Positions 38,066 through 47,861 of a DNA stretch of 64,000 bases are shown here, piece after piece (the stretch's first letter is position 1; each line of letters opens with the position of its first letter). Source of the stretch: Cytophagales bacterium (GTDB lineage: Bacteria; Bacteroidota; Bacteroidia; Cytophagales; Cyclobacteriaceae); assembly GCA_020402945.1 (NCBI GenBank), contig JADBYQ010000052.1:42834-106833 (forward strand), written 5' to 3'. Position numbers and translations under genes: made by a program. The notes beneath the pieces are model-generated. The model saw only the letters and a list, made by a program, of their open reading frames with translations, was not told the origin of the DNA and did no database searches.

Positions 38066-38890
38066 GTGGTACAAGATATCGACATAGCAGACTTAAAAAA
38101 GATTACTGAACTTGTTCAGGGTAAATACGGGTATGACTTCCGTAACTACGCCATGTCTTCGTTCAAGAGACGAATGCTACGTATTCTGGAGTTGAAGAAC
38201 CTGACTATTGAATCGCTACTGAAAAAGTTGAATGACCAGCCCTCCTTCATCGAAGAATTTTTGGATGAATTGACTGTTAACGTGACAGAGATGTTCCGTG
38301 ATCCTGGGTTTTGGCGAATCATGCGTGACGAAATCATTCCAGGAATTCTTTTAAACCACAAAACCTTTAAGATCTGGCATGCTGGCTGTTCGTCAGGAGA
38401 GGAAGTGCTTTCTATGGCAATCCTTCTCAAAGAAATGGGCATTCATCAGGACGTTCAACTATTTGCAAGTGATCTGGATGTAAACATACTGGAAAAAGCA
38501 AAAGCAGCTACCTACCCCATAAAAAATATGGAGCTGAATGAAAAGAATTACATTCGCTTCGAGGGCAAAAAAAGCCTGAAGGAATACTACAAGGAAGAAA
38601 ACGGGAAAGCAGTTTTCGACAAAGAACTGATGCAAAATGTATCTTTCCGCAAGCATGATTTGGTAACGGGTGAGATCTTTAACAAGTTTGATTTGGTCTT
38701 GTGTCGAAACGTGATGATTTATTTTAATCAGTCACTACAAAACGAAGTACTAAAAAAATTCCACGAGAGTTTATTCAAATACGGATACCTGGCAATTGGC
38801 TCCAAAGAGTCATTGATCTGGTGCGATGTGGCAAGCAAATTTTTAGTGGTAAACAACGAGGAAAAAGTTTACAAGAAGATAAAGGATTAG
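38066..38890 (+). CDS. cheR: CheR family protein-glutamate O-methyltransferase
   Basis: VNVTEMFRDPGFW, FKIWHAGCSSGEEVLSMAILL, FDLVLCRNVMIYFNQSLQ. Confidence 0.95.
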   Translation: MVQDIDIADLKKITELVQGKYGYDFRNYAMSSFKRRMLRILELKNLTIESLLKKLNDQPSFIEEFLDELTVNVTEMFRDPGFWRIMRDEIIPGILLNHKTFKIWHAGCSSGEEVLSMAILLKEMGIHQDVQLFASDLDVNILEKAKAATYPIKNMELNEKNYIRFEGKKSLKEYYKEENGKAVFDKELMQNVSFRKHDLVTGEIFNKFDLVLCRNVMIYFNQSLQNEVLKKFHESLFKYGYLAIGSKESLIWCDVASKFLVVNNEEKVYKKIKD

Positions 38891-38903
38891 GGAAACTGCT
38901 GCC

Positions 38904-39500
38904 ATGGACAAGTATAACTTAAATAATAGCTACAAGGCAGTGGTGATTGGAGGGTCAGCAGGGAGTTTTCAGGGAATTGTGAAAATTCTGGCTCAGCTTC
39001 CGAAAACTTTTCCTCTGCCCATTATCATGTGTATGCACAGATTGAAACATGTGCGCAATGGATTTGTCGAGGCCTTATCAATAAAAAGTGTGGTACAAGT
39101 AGTAGAACCGGTAGACAAAGAGTCAATAAAAAAGGGAGTGGTATACCTTGCCCCCTCCAACTACCATATGTCGGTAGAGCTTGGCAATCACTTTTCTATG
39201 TCTACGGAGGAAATGGTAAATAATTCACGACCCGCCATCGACATCACACTAGGAACAGCTGCCTATGTATATCGGGACAAACTCATTGGAGTTTTACTTT
39301 CGGGCGCCAACCGAGACGGTGGATTGGGAATGAAACACATCAAAGACAAAGGAGGATTGACGATTGTGCAAGAACCTACTGAATGTATGATTGACACAAT
39401 GCCCAAGGCCGCTCTTGCATTGACAAAAATAGATCACACTCTAAAAATTGATGAGATTGTTGAGTTTTTGAAAGAACTAGATAAGCACTATACTAAATAA
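38904..39500 (+). CDS. cheB: CheB-type protein-glutamate methylesterase, catalytic domain only
   Basis: VIGGSAGSFQGI, MCMHR, LSGANRDGGLGMKHIKDKGGLTIVQEPTECMIDTMPKAAL; 198 aa, so no room for a receiver domain. Confidence 0.94.
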   Translation: MDKYNLNNSYKAVVIGGSAGSFQGIVKILAQLPKTFPLPIIMCMHRLKHVRNGFVEALSIKSVVQVVEPVDKESIKKGVVYLAPSNYHMSVELGNHFSMSTEEMVNNSRPAIDITLGTAAYVYRDKLIGVLLSGANRDGGLGMKHIKDKGGLTIVQEPTECMIDTMPKAALALTKIDHTLKIDEIVEFLKELDKHYTK

Positions 39501-39501
39501 T

Positions 39502-40275
39502 ATGGAAAGGCTCCTTCAAACGTTAAAAGATCCAAGCAAATTAAGCTTGCTGCTTTCTGCACTTTTTTATGTTAGTCTGGTTTCATCTGCCTATGTGTTG
39601 GTTACCCTTCCTCATGATCTTGTGTCCAAAGGTGGAATGATTTCGACAGGCTTGGAAACTCTCGTCTATACAAAATTATTTATCACGCTTATTGTCACTT
39701 TCGGGCTCGCAGTATTTGCCATCAATACCACCAATAAGGTAAAAAGGGAAATTGTCGTCTTCAAGGAGAAAAAGACAGAAACTTCAGCAACTTCAAGCGG
39801 AGAAACCACAGATCAATCATCGTTTGATATACATTCATTCACGAAAGCCCTCAAAGGCGCCACTTCTGGTCAACTGTATCAGATAGGAATCAATCAGATT
39901 TGCAAGGCACTCAATGCGGGACAAGGAGCATTTTATCTTGTAAAAGAAAGGGAAGGCAAACGCGTTGTTGAAATGAAAAGTGCGTTTGCGGTACCGCTTG
40001 AAGGCGACCCAGTTGTCTATGAATTTGGTGAAGGCTTGGTAGGGCAATGCGCGGCAACTGGAAAAAGTATGCTTCTTGACGAGCTGCCCGAAGGTTACAC
40101 CCATGCGATCGTTAGCGGACTGGGAATGGCGGCTCCAAAATACATTCTGATTATCCCAATAAAAAAAGAAGAAGTGGTTGCGGCTGTTTTGGAAATAGCA
40201 ACATTTTCAAACCTGACCGGCAATAGCCAAAAAGAGGCACAACAAATGGCTACACTTTTAGCAGAACAGATTTAA
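39502..40275 (+). CDS. Membrane-anchored GAF domain protein
   Basis: Two N-terminal TM helices, then GAF-like QIGINQICKALNAGQGAFYLVKEREGKRVVEMKSAFAVP...FGEGLVGQCAATGKSMLLDELPEGY. Confidence 0.85.
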   Translation: MERLLQTLKDPSKLSLLLSALFYVSLVSSAYVLVTLPHDLVSKGGMISTGLETLVYTKLFITLIVTFGLAVFAINTTNKVKREIVVFKEKKTETSATSSGETTDQSSFDIHSFTKALKGATSGQLYQIGINQICKALNAGQGAFYLVKEREGKRVVEMKSAFAVPLEGDPVVYEFGEGLVGQCAATGKSMLLDELPEGYTHAIVSGLGMAAPKYILIIPIKKEEVVAAVLEIATFSNLTGNSQKEAQQMATLLAEQI

Positions 40276-40300
40276 CGTACTACTAAACCGTAAAAAGGTT

Positions 40301-43300
40301 ATGTTCAAAAACATAAAAATTAGCACAAAGATCACCATCCTCATTGTCGCCATTTCGTTGGTGAGTGTGTTGGCGATCTCCCTGTTTACTTACCATATCA
40401 ACGTAAAAAATTCGGAAGAAAAGCTTCACACAAATCTGTCAGTCATTGCCGACAATAAATCAGCTCAACTTAGCCACTATTTCGCCCACATAGCCAGCAC
40501 GGTTAATTTTCTTCAGAATTCCCCCGAAATAAAAAACTTACTCAGTTCTTCGCCAGATTCACTTCAATCTACTCTTACAAAGGCAAAGGAAACCTATGGA
40601 TTTGAAGAGTTGTTTGTTTCTAATAGTAGTGGAACGATCCTAGTCTCTGCAAACACGCAAAAAGGAAACTTCCCCGATCCCGATGGCTCTTTTTTCTCAA
40701 ATGCAGCAAGCAACATCTACTACAGTTCCGTCAAAAAAGACACAGTGAACAAATCCTCGGATTCGTACACGATGTTTGCAGGAGCACCTCTTCACGGGAA
40801 TCTGTTAATTTTTAAGATCGATTTAAATCCGCTATTTAAGTCATTACAAGATGCGAACGGTCTTGGCACTACCGGTGAATCTTTCGTTGGATACAAAGAT
40901 TTGGTGACCCGGAAAATCATCCTAGCCAGCCCATTGAGAAACGACCCCGGAGCCTTTTTTAAATTTTATTCTGAGAATGAAAACGAAGTGAAAGAGATTA
41001 GCCTGGCGCTGGAAGGTAAAAATGGCTTTGCCACCGGTCGTGACTACCGCCATCAGGAAGTGTATGTTGCTTATCGCAAAATTGAAAATTCGCCTTGGGC
41101 TCTTGTTGTAAAAATAGACACCAACGAAATCAATGGGCAAGGGGGAGCGCTTGCCAATATCTACGGGATGGGTGGATTGGTTATTGTGCTACTGGCAGCC
41201 GCCATTTCAGTTCTATTTGCACGCTCACTTACAATGCCACTTGTTTCAATGCGCGACACCTTAGATTTGGTTTCGCAAGGTGTTCTTCCCGATAAAATTG
41301 AAGCGGCTAGCAGCGATGAGTTTGGCCAAATGGCCACTAAGGTGGATGGCCTTGTCCAGACATTAAAAGGGAGTGCTCAATTTGCACGCTTGGTTGGAGA
41401 AGGACAATTTAATGCCGCCTATCAGCCTGCCAGTGAAAATGATACGCTCGGCCTTTCGCTATTAAACATGCGAGAGAATTTGATTGAAAATGAAAGAAAA
41501 GATAACGAGCGCAACTGGATTGTGAGAGGGGTAGCGGAGGTAGCGGAGATCTTAAGGATGCACGATACGTTGGATGGTCTGGGTGACGATGTTATTCAGT
41601 TCATCATCGAGAAGATTGGAGCCGTACAGGGTGCTTTCTATGTTGTCAGTGACGAAAAAAAAGAGAAAAGCATTGAAATTCGTGCGAGCTTTGCCTACAA
41701 TCGAAAAAAGTATCTAAAAAAATCTTTCCGTTTTGCAGAAGGTTTAGTCGGAGAAGCGGCTGCTGAGAAAGATTACATTCTCCGCACCGAAATACCTAGT
41801 GAATACGTAACGCTGACATCTGGTATTCTCGGTGATCAAAAACCCAACTGCATTCTTATTGTACCATTGATTACCAATGAGGAGGTGTACGGAGTTGTGG
41901 AATTTGCAGGCCTTAAGAAGTTTGATTCCTCACAAGTAAAATTTGTTCAAGAACTAAGTTTGATATTGGCCCGAACCATCTTCAATATAAAAGTCAATGA
42001 GCGTACAAGACGGCTCTTGAGTGAATCGCAAGCATTGAGCAGCGAGTTGACGGAAAAACAAGAAGTACTCCGCCAAAATGCAGAGGAAATGCGGGCCACG
42101 CAAGAAGAATTACAAAGGTCGAATATCAAGCTCGAAGAACAAATTGAAGAAGTAAATCGCACTCAAAATCGAATGCAGTTACTTCTCGAAAATGCCTCGG
42201 AAGTAATTACCATCTACGAAGAAGATGGGCGAATTCGCTACATATCACCTTCCGTTGAAACCATTTTAGGATATTCTCAAAAAGAACTACAAGGGCAAAG
42301 TGATTTGAATCGTGTTCACCCCGATAGTCTGGAGGTAGCAAAAGGTTTGTTTGATCAATTGCGTGAAAATCCTGATGAAAAATTAACGGTACAACTTGAA
42401 TACAAGACAAAAGACGGCAAGTATATTTGGTTGGAAGCTACAGGTACCAATTTTATGGCGAATCCGGCTATCCATGGTTTTATTCTCAACTCCCGCGATA
42501 TTACAGAGCGCAGGTTAGCCGAACAAGAGCAACGTATGCGTAGCAAGATGCAAGCGTTGTCAGAAAATTCACTTGATATCATTACCCGCCTGGAGAATGA
42601 TGCTATTTCCTACATCAACCCAACGATTGAAAATTATACCGGTAAATCGCCTGAACGATTCATTAACAAAAAGATAATGGAAGCAGACTTAGAGTCTGGG
42701 ATTTTGGAGCAGTGGCTCTCTATTGTTGAACAAGTAAATTCAACAAATGACAAGATTTCAACCGAAATGGATTTTCCATCTGAAATGGGAAAACGAATAA
42801 TGCAAGTAAACGCCATACCCGAGTATGATGACCTTGAAAACATCGAGTCAGTTCTCTTGGTGTCGCATGATATTACCGATCGAAAAGAAATCGAGCTTGA
42901 GATTCAAAATAAAAACAAGAAAATCAACGACTCTATCAATTATGCAAAACGTATACAGAACGCAATTTTGCCAAATACCAGATTAGTAAATAGGACATTG
43001 CCTGATTCTTTTGTACTCTATAAACCAAGAGATGTTGTAAGTGGAGACTTCCCGTGGTTTGTTCAGATTAAAGATGATTTGTTTATAGCTGCTGTAGATT
43101 GTACAGGTCATGGCGTTCCGGGAGCCCTACTTTCACTAATTGGCTACTTCCTGCTCAACGATATTGTTCGAAGCAGAAAAATTACAGATCCTGGAAAGAT
43201 ATTGGATTTGTTGGATGAGGGGGTAACCCAAACACTTCGCCAAGACCAGGAAGATTCCGCCACAAAAGATGGGATGGATATCGCGCTTTGCCGCATCAAT

Positions 43301-43675
43301 ACAGATACTCGGGTGGTTGAGTATGCCGGTGCCCACCGTCCTTTATACATTATGAAAGGTGGAGTCTTGGATGAAATAAAGGGAAATAAATTCCCTATTG
43401 GTGGCGGTATCTATAAAAATCAAACGAACTTTACGACTACCAAATTAGAACTTGGCAAGGGTGATTCTTTCTATTTTTGCTCCGATGGATTCCCTGACCA
43501 ATTTGGCGGGCCGGAATCACGTAAATTCGGTCCAAAAAAGACAAGGGATATCATTGAAAGGGTTCACCGTGACCCAATGAGCGAAGCGGCCAAAATCTTT
43601 GATGCAGAATGGGAGGCCTGGAAAGGAGATCAAAAGCAAACGGATGACGTGTTGCTAATTGGAATTAAATTGTAG
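40301..43675 (+). CDS. Sensor PP2C/SpoIIE-type phosphatase (Cache-HAMP-GAF-PAS-PAS-PP2C)
   Basis: 1124 aa; two TMs flanking a periplasmic domain, HAMP, GAF (FAEGLVGEAAAEKDYILRTEIPSEY), PAS x2, SpoIIE core DCTGHGVPGALLSLIGYFLLNDIV, CSDGFPDQFGGPESRKFG. Confidence 0.92.
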   Translation: MFKNIKISTKITILIVAISLVSVLAISLFTYHINVKNSEEKLHTNLSVIADNKSAQLSHYFAHIASTVNFLQNSPEIKNLLSSSPDSLQSTLTKAKETYGFEELFVSNSSGTILVSANTQKGNFPDPDGSFFSNAASNIYYSSVKKDTVNKSSDSYTMFAGAPLHGNLLIFKIDLNPLFKSLQDANGLGTTGESFVGYKDLVTRKIILASPLRNDPGAFFKFYSENENEVKEISLALEGKNGFATGRDYRHQEVYVAYRKIENSPWALVVKIDTNEINGQGGALANIYGMGGLVIVLLAAAISVLFARSLTMPLVSMRDTLDLVSQGVLPDKIEAASSDEFGQMATKVDGLVQTLKGSAQFARLVGEGQFNAAYQPASENDTLGLSLLNMRENLIENERKDNERNWIVRGVAEVAEILRMHDTLDGLGDDVIQFIIEKIGAVQGAFYVVSDEKKEKSIEIRASFAYNRKKYLKKSFRFAEGLVGEAAAEKDYILRTEIPSEYVTLTSGILGDQKPNCILIVPLITNEEVYGVVEFAGLKKFDSSQVKFVQELSLILARTIFNIKVNERTRRLLSESQALSSELTEKQEVLRQNAEEMRATQEELQRSNIKLEEQIEEVNRTQNRMQLLLENASEVITIYEEDGRIRYISPSVETILGYSQKELQGQSDLNRVHPDSLEVAKGLFDQLRENPDEKLTVQLEYKTKDGKYIWLEATGTNFMANPAIHGFILNSRDITERRLAEQEQRMRSKMQALSENSLDIITRLENDAISYINPTIENYTGKSPERFINKKIMEADLESGILEQWLSIVEQVNSTNDKISTEMDFPSEMGKRIMQVNAIPEYDDLENIESVLLVSHDITDRKEIELEIQNKNKKINDSINYAKRIQNAILPNTRLVNRTLPDSFVLYKPRDVVSGDFPWFVQIKDDLFIAAVDCTGHGVPGALLSLIGYFLLNDIVRSRKITDPGKILDLLDEGVTQTLRQDQEDSATKDGMDIALCRINTDTRVVEYAGAHRPLYIMKGGVLDEIKGNKFPIGGGIYKNQTNFTTTKLELGKGDSFYFCSDGFPDQFGGPESRKFGPKKTRDIIERVHRDPMSEAAKIFDAEWEAWKGDQKQTDDVLLIGIKL

Positions 43676-43719
43676 TATTTTTAGATTAAACGATAATTTC
43701 GAATCCAAACCCAAATACG

Positions 43720-44274
43720 ATGAATTTTATCTATGACTTGCACCGGACAATGATGTCCCAAAAGCTAATCTTGGTGTATGATGGTGATTTCACCCAGGAA
43801 ACAACCAAGTCCATATTGGCCATGGCAGAGCGCAATCTTGATTCTTCAGGAGAAGATTCAGGAATAAAACGCAAAGTGTTCAACGTAATGGTTGAGGCTC
43901 TTCAAAACATCGTTAAACATAGCAGTGAACAGGGTACGCAAGCTGGATCGCTGGTCAGTAGAAGCGCGATTTTCATGATCAGCAAAGACGACAAAAGGTA
44001 CTGCGTATTAACTGGCAATCCTATTCTAAAAGGCAAGGCAGTGCTGTTGACCAGCAACCTCAACGAACTCAATAGCAAAGACAAAGACGGCCTCAAAGAG
44101 ATGTATAAAGAAATCATCAAGAATACTCAGATATCCGAAAAAGGTGGTGCGGGCTTAGGGTTTGTTGACATGGCAAGAAAGTCGGGAGAAAAATTGGAGT
44201 TCACCTTTAGCGATATGGATGCAGAATATGACTTCTTCTGCCTAAAAGTTAATATCTCACGTGAAAAAGAATAA
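43720..44274 (+). CDS. siaB: SiaB-like family protein kinase
   Basis: N-box-like VFNVMVEALQNIVKHSSE and G-box-like GGAGLGFVDMARKSG; sits between SpoIIE phosphatase and SiaC homolog. Confidence 0.82.
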   Translation: MNFIYDLHRTMMSQKLILVYDGDFTQETTKSILAMAERNLDSSGEDSGIKRKVFNVMVEALQNIVKHSSEQGTQAGSLVSRSAIFMISKDDKRYCVLTGNPILKGKAVLLTSNLNELNSKDKDGLKEMYKEIIKNTQISEKGGAGLGFVDMARKSGEKLEFTFSDMDAEYDFFCLKVNISREKE

Positions 44275-44301
44275 TTAAAAAAATTAAAAAACGAACCAAT
44301 C

Positions 44302-44664
44302 ATGGAAATCTTAAATCTAAAAGGGACAGAAGATACACCCACTATCTTGTTGGATAAGAAAAACGGCATTTTCGAAATTAGTGGACGTTCGCTGCCAGAG
44401 GACTCAGCGGAGTTCTACACGCCAGTCATTGAGTGGATTAATGCCTACGCGTCAGACCCTAATTCAAGCACAGAATTCGCAATAAAACTGGAATACTTTA
44501 ACACGGCTTCATCAAAATTAATTTTGGATGTACTTTCGGCACTCGAAGAGGTAAAGGGCATCAAAGTTTTTTGGTATTTCCACGATGATGACGAAGATAT
44601 GGAAGAGGCAGGCCAAGAGTTCTCGGAATTGGTTGAAATTCCCTTTGAGTTTAAAACATACTAA
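44302..44664 (+). CDS. siaC: SiaC-like family (DUF1987) regulatory protein
   Basis: DTPTILLDKKNGIFEISGRSLPEDSAEFYTPVIEWINAYA...LEYFNTASSKLILDVL; Thr at residue 68 (codon 44503-44505). Confidence 0.87.
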   Translation: MEILNLKGTEDTPTILLDKKNGIFEISGRSLPEDSAEFYTPVIEWINAYASDPNSSTEFAIKLEYFNTASSKLILDVLSALEEVKGIKVFWYFHDDDEDMEEAGQEFSELVEIPFEFKTY

Positions 44665-44728
44665 ACCACAATCGGTTTATTTTTTACGTTCCTTTGAGTA
44701 ATCAGAAAGGAAAAATATTTTTTAAGGA

Positions 44729-47700
44729 ATGAGTGAAGAAATACTAAGGGCGCTTACCCAACTCTTTGCAATCATCACCAAACAAGACGGTGGTGTGACT
44801 GAAAACGAGCGTCAATTTGTAATTACTTTTTTTAGAACCGAACTAGATCAAGACTCGATTAAAGAGTACCTTGAGGTATACGATAACATCTCAGGCTACA
44901 ATAAGCAAGGCTTAGGCGATGACGAAAAAAACAAGCTCACTTCTGTAAGAGACTCTGTTAAAACGTTAGGTATCTGTAAAAAAATTAACAAAACCCTTAC
45001 GCAAAAGCAAAAAGTGGTTGTGTTGATTAAGCTGCTAGAGCTGATCGGCTCCGACAAGAACTTCACTCCACAGCGTATCGAAATCATCAATACCGTTTCG
45101 ACCGTATTTAATATTGACCAAAAGGAATATAACCTCATAGAAAAGTTTATTACAACAGAGCAGATCGAAGAGCTGAACTTTTCTGATATTCTTATTTTAA
45201 ATGGCGGCTCTGAGAAATCAGCCGAACTTCAAAAACATACACATGGCCACATCGCTGGCACTCTGATTTTTATGCGGGTCAGTAGTGTGGAAATGTATTT
45301 CACTAAATACCTGGGTGAAGAGCTAAATATTCTCAATGGATTTATCATGCAGTCCAATCGGGTGTATTTGTTTTCGCATGGGAGCACCATCAAAACACAG
45401 GCAGGGGACGCGCTTTACTATAGCGATCTGGTGGCGCACTTTAATGAAGAAATTAAAACCACAAAGCTCTCATTTAATGCCAACGTAGAAGAATTCAAGT
45501 TTCCCAATGGAGCCATTGGACTTCGAGATGTTTTGATTACTGAAGGACCGGGTAAGTTGATCGGTATTATGGGAGCTAGTGGTGCGGGTAAAACAACGCT
45601 CCTACTCACACTTGCAGGCTTGGAAAAGCCCTCTAAGGGTGAAGTTTTAATAAATGGCTTTGATATCCACAATGAGAAAGACAAGATCCAAGGTGTGATT
45701 GGATTTGTCTCTCAGGACGACCTTCTCATTGAAGAGTTAACGGTCTATCAAAATCTCTATTACAATGCCAAACTATGCTTTGCAACTTTCACGGAGGCGC
45801 AACTGCATGAACGAGTGATGGAAACCCTCGAAAATCTGGGACTCGACCAGCGCAAAGACCTGACAGTAGGCAGTGTGCTCGATAAAAAAATAAGCGGTGG
45901 ACAACGCAAACGCCTCAATATTGCATTGGAACTTATTCGAGAACCAGCGATACTTTTCTTGGACGAGCCAACTTCGGGGCTGTCATCTCGCGACTCGGAA
46001 AATGTTATAGATCTGTTGAAAGAACTTTCGCTGAAAGGGAAGCTAATTTTTGTCGTTATACACCAGCCATCTTCAGATATCTATAAGATGTTCGACAAGA
46101 TGATCATTATGGATACCGGAGGCTATACGGCCTATTATGGTGCCCCAGTGGAAGCGGTCAGCTACTTTAAAAAAGCAACCCTTCAGGTGGACAGCAATCG
46201 CGGCCAATGCGAAACCTGTGGTAACGTAAACCCTGAACAAATCTTTAATATCATCGAAGCCAAAGTGGTGGATGAGTATGGTCAACCCACCAACAAGCGA
46301 AAGATTACGCCACCCCAATGGCACGAAAAATACAAAGAGCGATTTAAGATCAATCGAATCGAAGATGTAAAAGAAGAGCCACCTAGTACGCTCAATATTC
46401 CAAGTCGATTTAAGCAAACCGCGATTTTTGCTACCCGCGATTTTCTTTCAAAGCTAAGCAATAAACAATACCTATTAATTAATTTGCTGGAAGCGCCTTT
46501 GTTGGCGGCTATTCTCGCGTTTATCATTAAATACAAAAGTGCGCCAGGAGGCAAAGATTATATATTTCGCTTCAACGATAATTTCCCCGCCTTCCTTCTG
46601 ATGTCAATTATTGTGGCGCTCTTTATGGGGCTGACAGTAAGTGCCGAAGAAATAATTCGCGACCGAAAGATCTTGAAACGAGAATCGTTCTTAAATCTGA
46701 GCTGGAATAGTTATTTGATTTCAAAACTGTCCATTCTTTTCCTTCTGTCGGCTATACAAACCTTAACCTTTGTCATCGTTGGAAATGTAATTCTGGAAAT
46801 CCACGGAATGACTTTTGCATTTTGGTTTGTGTTGTTCACCACATCCTGTTTGGCTAACGTATTGGGTTTAAATATTTCATCTGCTTTCAACTCTGCCGTC
46901 ACCGTCTACGTAATGATTCCGCTTTTGCTGATTCCTCAAATGATTTTGAGCGGACTACTTTTCAACTTTGACAAATTGAATGGAATCATTGCCACCAAGG
47001 GCAAAGTACCAGTGGTGGCCGATTTAATGACATCTAGATGGGCTTACGAAGCAATGGCTACTTATCAATTTAAGAATAATGACTATGAAGCCACCCTCTT
47101 TAAGTATGAAAAAGAAGAGGCAAAAGCAGACTTCAAAGCAGCCTATTTGGCCGATGAACTAAAAAAAAGAAATCTATTTGTTCTGGAGAACTTCGAATCA
47201 AAAAATGATTCACTCAAGAAACTGGTTGCTACAAACCTTTCGATCATTGATGAGAATTTGAAAAACGAACCCTTCCGGAAGGGCCTTGAGAAAATCAACC
47301 TTTCAAAAGCACTTGAACCCCCAAATTATTCACAAGCCGTAGGTTCCCTATTGTCGAACTATTTTGACGAATACCGGAAACACTATCAAAAAATATACAA
47401 CCAAAATGTTTATCTGATTGAAAAACGAATGGCTTTCGATGAGAAAAATGGCGTGAATATTAACCATGAGAAGAACAAGCACTACAATGAGAGTTTGGCG
47501 GATCTCGTAAAAAACATCAACACCAAAGAACGTTTGCTGGAATACAGAGGGAAGCTGATTCAACAGATCAATCCAATCTTTCAGGAAACAAATCCAGCCA
47601 ATGTGATGGATTATAGAACTGCCTTTTTCCTACCCCAAAAGAACTTGGTAGGAATCTCTATTGATACCTATTGGTTTAATCTACTGGTGATTTGGGTAAT

Positions 47701-47812
47701 GGCTCTATTGTTATATACAGCTTTGTACTTTGAATGGCTCAGAAACCTGATTGATTGGTTTGGAAAGGTGAATATTCCAAACAATGTCACAATGCCGTTC
47801 AAGCGGAAGTAG
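44729..47812 (+). CDS. TerB-like domain / ABCG-type ABC transporter fusion (ATPase plus ABC-2 membrane domain)
   Basis: Acidic helical N-terminus; Walker A IMGASGAGKTTLLLTLAG, signature ISGGQRKRLNIALELI, Walker B AILFLDEPTSGLSSRDS; C-terminal TM cluster. Confidence 0.92.
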   Translation: MSEEILRALTQLFAIITKQDGGVTENERQFVITFFRTELDQDSIKEYLEVYDNISGYNKQGLGDDEKNKLTSVRDSVKTLGICKKINKTLTQKQKVVVLIKLLELIGSDKNFTPQRIEIINTVSTVFNIDQKEYNLIEKFITTEQIEELNFSDILILNGGSEKSAELQKHTHGHIAGTLIFMRVSSVEMYFTKYLGEELNILNGFIMQSNRVYLFSHGSTIKTQAGDALYYSDLVAHFNEEIKTTKLSFNANVEEFKFPNGAIGLRDVLITEGPGKLIGIMGASGAGKTTLLLTLAGLEKPSKGEVLINGFDIHNEKDKIQGVIGFVSQDDLLIEELTVYQNLYYNAKLCFATFTEAQLHERVMETLENLGLDQRKDLTVGSVLDKKISGGQRKRLNIALELIREPAILFLDEPTSGLSSRDSENVIDLLKELSLKGKLIFVVIHQPSSDIYKMFDKMIIMDTGGYTAYYGAPVEAVSYFKKATLQVDSNRGQCETCGNVNPEQIFNIIEAKVVDEYGQPTNKRKITPPQWHEKYKERFKINRIEDVKEEPPSTLNIPSRFKQTAIFATRDFLSKLSNKQYLLINLLEAPLLAAILAFIIKYKSAPGGKDYIFRFNDNFPAFLLMSIIVALFMGLTVSAEEIIRDRKILKRESFLNLSWNSYLISKLSILFLLSAIQTLTFVIVGNVILEIHGMTFAFWFVLFTTSCLANVLGLNISSAFNSAVTVYVMIPLLLIPQMILSGLLFNFDKLNGIIATKGKVPVVADLMTSRWAYEAMATYQFKNNDYEATLFKYEKEEAKADFKAAYLADELKKRNLFVLENFESKNDSLKKLVATNLSIIDENLKNEPFRKGLEKINLSKALEPPNYSQAVGSLLSNYFDEYRKHYQKIYNQNVYLIEKRMAFDEKNGVNINHEKNKHYNESLADLVKNINTKERLLEYRGKLIQQINPIFQETNPANVMDYRTAFFLPQKNLVGISIDTYWFNLLVIWVMALLLYTALYFEWLRNLIDWFGKVNIPNNVTMPFKRK

Positions 47813-47836
47813 ATTTGGGAACCTAGGCTGAATTAT

Positions 47837-47844
47837 TAATTTTG
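47837..47844 (+). promoter_or_regulatory. Possible Bacteroidota -7 element before lipoprotein gene
   Basis: TAATTTTG, matches TAnnTTTG; ATG at 47862. Confidence 0.35.
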
Positions 47845-47861
47845 TAAAGATTTTGCAAATT

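Noticed and set aside
37792-38085. 97-aa minus-strand ORF upstream of cheR
   Set aside because: No family recognised and it overlaps the cheR start; possible but not supported. It contains a CCCCCGT/ACGGGGG hairpin.
44689-44712. TTCCTTT/AAAGGAA hairpin between siaC and the ABC gene
   Set aside because: Only a 7-bp A/T-rich stem; too weak to call a terminator or attenuator without expression data.
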